From assembly GCA_043763605.1 (NCBI GenBank), contig JAYULM010000130.1, positions 1 to 16,539 of the forward strand: a DNA stretch of 16,539 bases, read 5' to 3'. Below the pieces are notes generated by a model that was not told where the DNA came from, made no database searches, and saw nothing but the letters and a program-made list of their open reading frames with translations. Every line of letters begins with the position of its first letter. Within the stretch, counting starts at the first letter, position 1. Below, in pieces: positions 14,018-16,539 of the stretch. The stretch is from JACMIU01 sp043763605. Its GTDB lineage: Bacteria; Armatimonadota; Armatimonadia; Armatimonadales; Armatimonadaceae. The translations under genes were made by a program, and so were the position numbers.

Positions 14018-15217
14018 CTAACGCCGCCCGCCGCCCTGACGCGGGTCGCCGCCGCCGCCGCCCTCGGCGGCGCGCGACATTTCGGCTTGCATGATCATGT
14101 TCTCCAGGTCGACCTTGTTCATCGCGCGAGCGAGTGCCATGTCTTTCGCGATCTTGCCCGCAAGATACAGTTCGCGCAAGCACATGTCCATCGTTTGCAT
14201 CCCGATGTTACCGGACGTCTGGATCATCGACGTGATCTGGTGGGCTTTCGCCTCGCGGACGAGGTTGCGTATGGCGGGTGTCGCAATCATGATCTCCTGC
14301 GCGCAGACCCGGCTGAGACCGTCGATGGTCGGGAGGAGTTGCTGGCAAAGAACCGCCTGCAGGTTGTTGGAAAGTTGCAACCGGATCTGCTCCTGCTGAC
14401 CGGGCGGGAACGAGTCGACGATACGGTCAATCGTGGTCGCCGCCGAGTTGGTATGGAGCGTGGCGAAAACAAGGTGTCCGGTCTCCGCCGAGGAGACCGC
14501 CATCTGCATCGTTTCCAGGTCGCGCATCTCCCCGACCAGGATCACGTCCGGGTCCTCGCGGAGCGCGGCGCGGAGCGCGTTCGGGAACGACTTCGTATCC
14601 TGCCCCAGTTCGCGCTGATTGATCACCGACATCTTGTGCTGGTGGACGAATTCGACCGGATCCTCGATGGTGATGATATGTTCCGAGCGGTTCATGTTGA
14701 TCGAGTTGATCATCGCGGCGAGCGTTGTGGACTTGCCCGAGCCGGTCGGTCCCGTCACCAGAATCAGCCCGCGCGGGATGTGCGTCAGTTTTTCGATCAC
14801 CGCCGGGAGTTTCAGGTCGGCGAGCGTCGGAATGTTGGTCGGGATGATCCGGAACGCGCCGGCGACGGTCCCCCGGTCGCGGAAGATGTTACACCGGAAC
14901 CGGCTGGTGCGCCCGAGCGAGTACGAAAAGTCCAGTTCAAACGTGGACTCGAACTTCTGGATCTGTTCGTCGGTCAGGATGTCGTAAATCATGCGCTGCG
15001 ACACCGCCGACGTGAACGACTCGTACGGAGCCTGCAACAGTTTGCCGTGCACCCGAAGCACCGGCGGCAGACCGGTGGCGATATGCAGGTCCGAGGCTTT
15101 CTGCTTCACGACGAGGTGAAGCAATTCGTCCACATGCGCGTCTTCGAGCGACCGCACCTTCGCGGACGGTTTCGGAGCGGCGGCTGCTTCTTCGGGGTTG
15201 ATGGGTGCATCGGACAT
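14018..15217 (-). CDS. pilT: Type IV pilus retraction ATPase PilT
   Basis: This 399-residue hexameric ATPase disassembles pili during twitching motility. The family motifs are complete: Walker A GPTGSGKST at 156-164, Asp box IITIEDPVEF at 181-190, Walker B DPDVILVGEMRD at 222-233, His box GHLVFATLHTNSAATTIDRI at 247-266 and the PilT-specific AIRNL at 315-319. An N-terminal PAS-like domain (HVDELLHLVVKQKASDLHI) is present. There is a family-atypical 20-residue Ala/Pro-rich extension at the start and a Gly/Arg-rich tail at the end. The ATG at 15217 has no close Shine-Dalgarno (AAGGGA is about 20 bases away). A hydroxylase gene separates it from the pilB-type gene upstream, and it has its own promoter. 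Confidence 0.96.
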   Translation of the reverse strand: MSDAPINPEEAAAAPKPSAKVRSLEDAHVDELLHLVVKQKASDLHIATGLPPVLRVHGKLLQAPYESFTSAVSQRMIYDILTDEQIQKFESTFELDFSYSLGRTSRFRCNIFRDRGTVAGAFRIIPTNIPTLADLKLPAVIEKLTHIPRGLILVTGPTGSGKSTTLAAMINSINMNRSEHIITIEDPVEFVHQHKMSVINQRELGQDTKSFPNALRAALREDPDVILVGEMRDLETMQMAVSSAETGHLVFATLHTNSAATTIDRIVDSFPPGQQEQIRLQLSNNLQAVLCQQLLPTIDGLSRVCAQEIMIATPAIRNLVREAKAHQITSMIQTSGNIGMQTMDMCLRELYLAGKIAKDMALARAMNKVDLENMIMQAEMSRAAEGGGGGDPRQGGGRR

Positions 15218-15272
15218 GGTGGTTGGTTTATCGAATCCCTTCGGTCTTTAAGAGGTCCCTTAATCTGTTTCG

Positions 15273-15287
15273 CGTATACCTTATACG
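15273..15287 (-). promoter_or_regulatory. Dyad CGTATA-N3-TATACG in the pilT leader
   Basis: CGTATA (15273-15278) and TATACG (15282-15287) form a perfect 15-base dyad, 56 bases before the pilT start and downstream of its putative -10. It could be an operator, or TATACG/TATAAG within it could serve as a second -10 box. Confidence 0.35.
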
Positions 15288-15300
15288 ACGGGGACACCCC

Positions 15301-15330
15301 ATTTTACTCCATGCGGGCGGCATTTTTCAA
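15301..15330 (-). promoter_or_regulatory. Candidate pilT promoter
   Basis: On the minus strand TTGAAA (15325-15330), an 18-base spacer and TAAAAT (15301-15306) match sigma-70 consensus at five of six positions each. The leader to the pilT ATG would be about 75-80 bases. The -35 box lies in the loop and inner stem of the hairpin at 15312-15342. Confidence 0.6.
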
Positions 15331-15342
15331 ATGCCGCCCGCA
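15312..15342 (-). terminator. Perfect hairpin after the hydroxylase gene
   Basis: TGCGGGCGGCATTT (15312-15325) pairs perfectly with 15329-15342 around a 3-base loop, starting 32 bases past the hydroxylase stop. The strong 14-bp stem is terminator-like, but no U tract follows. It overlaps the pilT -35 region. Confidence 0.6.
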
Positions 15343-15374
15343 CCGCGCGATACACTCCGCCCTCTGCCCTCGCA

Positions 15375-15989
15375 CTAATCGATGATCATGGAAACTGGCA
15401 CGGGACTCGCCTGCGGCGCATTGAGCACTTTCGGCGCATTCGGGGTTTTGCCCCAGAGACGAATCCGCTTGCCCTCCGCGTCACGGAGCGTCCCCAGCAC
15501 CAGATCAGCCAGAGGGAAAACCACGTTCAGATTACTGAGCATGTACTTGTGGTGCATCCGGTGGTGCGCGTCAAGAAAGCGGTAGACCGGAAATCGGTTC
15601 AGCACCATCGCCGCTTTAGGGACATGCATCGCCCAGTGGATCGACTCGTACACCGTATAGTAAACAACCACGGCGGCTACTCCCCCCCAAATACTGGGAA
15701 GACCGGTAGCCCACTGTATCAGCGCGAAAAAGGGCAAATGCACCGCGATCATCGCCGGTAGTGCCCACCAGTCCATCGGGACTTTGTCGGGATGGTCGTC
15801 GTGGGTATGATACGAGTCGTCCCCTTTGTAAATTTGATGGTGAGTCAGCGTATGTGCCTTGAACATATACTTGCTGAACTTCGGTGTGTGGAACATGTGA
15901 CGGTGAAACGCCCACTCGAAAAAGCTCATATAAAGCATGTAGGCGACAAACGCACTAAACTGGATGAGTACAATGGTAAGAATCGGCAA
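15375..15989 (-). CDS. Fatty acid hydroxylase/sterol desaturase superfamily membrane protein
   Basis: This 204-residue membrane protein belongs to the histidine-box di-iron oxygenases that hydroxylate or desaturate lipids. The His clusters are in order: FHRHMFH (His29, 31, 34), HTLTHH (His46, 50, 51), HWAMH (His118, 122) and AHHRMHHKY (His142, 143, 146, 147). Hydrophobic segments lie at about 3-24, 76-94 and 98-116. The start is TTG, supported by AAAGAG six bases upstream and by an in-frame TAG just before it. The gene sits between a pilB-type gene and pilT but has no known role in pili. A structured leader ending in a terminator precedes it, so its expression is probably regulated by attenuation. 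The substrate (fatty acid, carotenoid or hopanoid) cannot be told from sequence. Confidence 0.85.
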   Translation of the reverse strand: MPILTIVLIQFSAFVAYMLYMSFFEWAFHRHMFHTPKFSKYMFKAHTLTHHQIYKGDDSYHTHDDHPDKVPMDWWALPAMIAVHLPFFALIQWATGLPSIWGGVAAVVVYYTVYESIHWAMHVPKAAMVLNRFPVYRFLDAHHRMHHKYMLSNLNVVFPLADLVLGTLRDAEGKRIRLWGKTPNAPKVLNAPQASPVPVSMIID

Positions 15990-16008
15990 ATCGATCTCTT
16001 TCTAACAT

Positions 16009-16041
16009 AAAAATACCGGATACCCATAAGCGGGCGTCCGG
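16009..16041 (-). terminator. Intrinsic terminator just upstream of the hydroxylase start
   Basis: On the minus strand CCGGA (16037-16041) pairs with TCCGG (16016-16020), and CCC (16032-16034) pairs inside with GGG (16023-16025) across a 2x2 internal loop. TATTTTTAT follows. It ends about 20 bases before the TTG start codon of the hydroxylase gene, where read-through would be needed for expression. Confidence 0.6.
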
Positions 16042-16200
16042 GTTTCCCACGTCGGCGCGGCTTGCGCCTATAATTTTCCCCGCCGAGCCGTACGCGGCGA
16101 AGCGAGAACTTTACGGAGGAAGCGTCCGGTTTTCTACCGATGCGCCCCCATGCTCCTTACGAGCAACAGGGTTGACGGGTTCCCAAGATACCGGCTGATC
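16009..16200 (-). ncRNA. Candidate structured leader/attenuator RNA (unidentified class)
   Basis: The transcript expected from the TATAAA box at 16207-16212 would run about 190 nt to the terminator at 16009-16041 with no open frame of note. It contains several local stems: GCTC/GAGC around 16152-16164 flanked by CCC/GGG, CGGT/ACCG around 16127-16139, and GGCGC/GCGCC around 16054-16068. I compared it from memory with TPP, SAM, cobalamin, c-di-GMP, c-di-AMP, guanidine, 6S, SRP and RNase P consensus patterns and found no convincing match. It may be a cis-acting attenuator for the hydroxylase gene or a stand-alone small RNA. Confidence 0.4.
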
Positions 16201-16234
16201 GATCTATTTATACCCCGACCAGCCGAAACGAAAA
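16192..16234 (-). promoter_or_regulatory. Promoter flanked by a 9-bp inverted repeat, upstream of the leader
   Basis: On the minus strand TATAAA (16207-16212) has a weak -35 TTTTCG (16229-16234) 16 bases upstream. CGGCTGATC (16192-16200) and GACCAGCCG (16217-16225) are inverted copies with one mismatch that straddle the -10 box, as expected for an operator. The site lies between the pilB stop and the leader. Confidence 0.45.
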
Positions 16235-16255
16235 CCCGCTCCCCGACAAATATCG

Positions 16256-16539
16256 TCAGAAGCCCGCTGTGAAGACGACGCGCATCACCTCGTCCGGGGT
16301 CGTATCCCCGCGCAGGATTTTGTACAGCCCGTCCGACTTCATGTCTTCCATGCCGTTCGCGACTGCCGCCGCCTTGATGTCGCCGAGCGTCGCGCGGCGC
16401 ACGACGAGTTCGGCGATCTCCTGGTTCATCGTCATCAACTCATAGATACCGAGACGACCTTTATAACCGGAGCCACGGCAGTTGTCGCAGCCTTTGCCGC
16501 GATACAGGGTGATGACTTCGTCCGGGTTATCCAGACCGA
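16256..16539 (-). CDS. pilB: PilB/GspE-type pilus assembly ATPase, C-terminal part (cut by window edge)
   Basis: About 94 residues of the C-terminus are visible; the rest lies beyond the window. The sequence has GCDNCRGSGYKGRLGIYELM, the second half of the tetracysteine zinc motif of PilB/GspE extension ATPases, followed by the usual helical end (ELVVRRATLGDIKAAA, GMEDMKSDGLYKIL, GDTTPDEVMRVVF). PilB powers polymerisation of type IV pili, opposing PilT. The first CxxC pair should be just outside the window. Because the ATPase core is not visible I cannot separate PilB from GspE strictly, but pilT close by favours PilB. The Met in the visible part is internal, not the start. Confidence 0.88.
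   Translation of the reverse strand, partial: GLDNPDEVITLYRGKGCDNCRGSGYKGRLGIYELMTMNQEIAELVVRRATLGDIKAAAVANGMEDMKSDGLYKILRGDTTPDEVMRVVFTAGF

Noticed and set aside
13193..15385. 730-codon plus-strand open frame opposite pepF and pilT
   Set aside because: The translation is rich in Arg, Gly and His with no domains, while the minus strand encodes two complete, well-conserved proteins over the same DNA.
16069..16074. Perfect TATAAT on the plus strand
   Set aside because: There is no -35 at a suitable distance and no plus-strand gene follows. Together with the GGCGC/GCGCC stem before it, it fits part of the minus-strand leader structure equally well.
16081..16150. GGAGGAAGCGTCCGG resembling the GAGGAAAGUCCGG motif of RNase P RNA
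   Set aside because: The match is imperfect, the 266-bp intergenic space is too short for RNase P RNA, and other conserved segments are missing.

Overview
The window is GC-rich, densely coding bacterial chromosome with no tRNA, rRNA, CRISPR array, phage or transposase gene that I can see. Type IV pilus ATPases (pilT and the end of a pilB-type gene), an AfsR-like giant regulator, an M3 oligopeptidase, a manganese catalase and a NamZ-type muramidase suggest a free-living environmental bacterium. Armatimonadota is my best guess, with Chloroflexota or Planctomycetota as alternatives. This is inferred from gene content only; no rRNA or other phylogenetic marker is present.

Layout: (1) 1-777: a G-rich repeat patch and an orphan C-terminal piece of a DUF4132-type protein on the minus strand. 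(2) 778-3749, plus strand: namZ (DUF1343), then a 234-bp palindromic element, then a small protein with a disordered linker and acidic tail, followed 18 bp later by a DUF1963 protein. (3) 3756-6499: a redox/stress block, with a DUF892 ferritin-like protein and a DUF393 membrane protein on the minus strand and a divergent Mn catalase on the plus strand, bounded by strong hairpins. (4) 6572-11790, plus strand: a 951-aa wHTH-BTAD/NB-ARC/TPR regulator, a short-chain dehydrogenase with a C-terminal membrane tail and an FAD-linked oxidase. (5) 11779-12078: a second palindromic element (233 bp) that supplies the end of the oxidase gene, then a minus-strand terminator. (6) 12155-16539, minus strand: pepF, pilT, a histidine-box fatty-acid-hydroxylase-family gene and the 3' end of pilB. 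A promoter-to-terminator leader of about 200 nt lies between pilB and the hydroxylase.

The most unusual features are non-coding. Two intergenic elements of nearly identical length (234 and 233 bp) have long, near-perfect inverted arms made of heptad-like outer repeats plus a GC-rich inner part. Both abut the 3' ends of plus-strand genes. The second appears to have replaced the last codons and stop of the FAD oxidase gene. The other strong candidate is the structured leader at about 16009-16200, which ends in an intrinsic terminator about 20 nt before the TTG start of the hydroxylase gene. That is the geometry of an attenuator or riboswitch, but I could not match it to a known class.

Translation signals are mixed. 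Several genes have clear Shine-Dalgarno sequences (DUF1963, DUF892, DUF393, Mn catalase). Others have none, and namZ, the SDR gene and the FAD oxidase gene carry a TATACT/TAGAAT hexamer 6-9 bases before ATG, as expected for leaderless transcripts.
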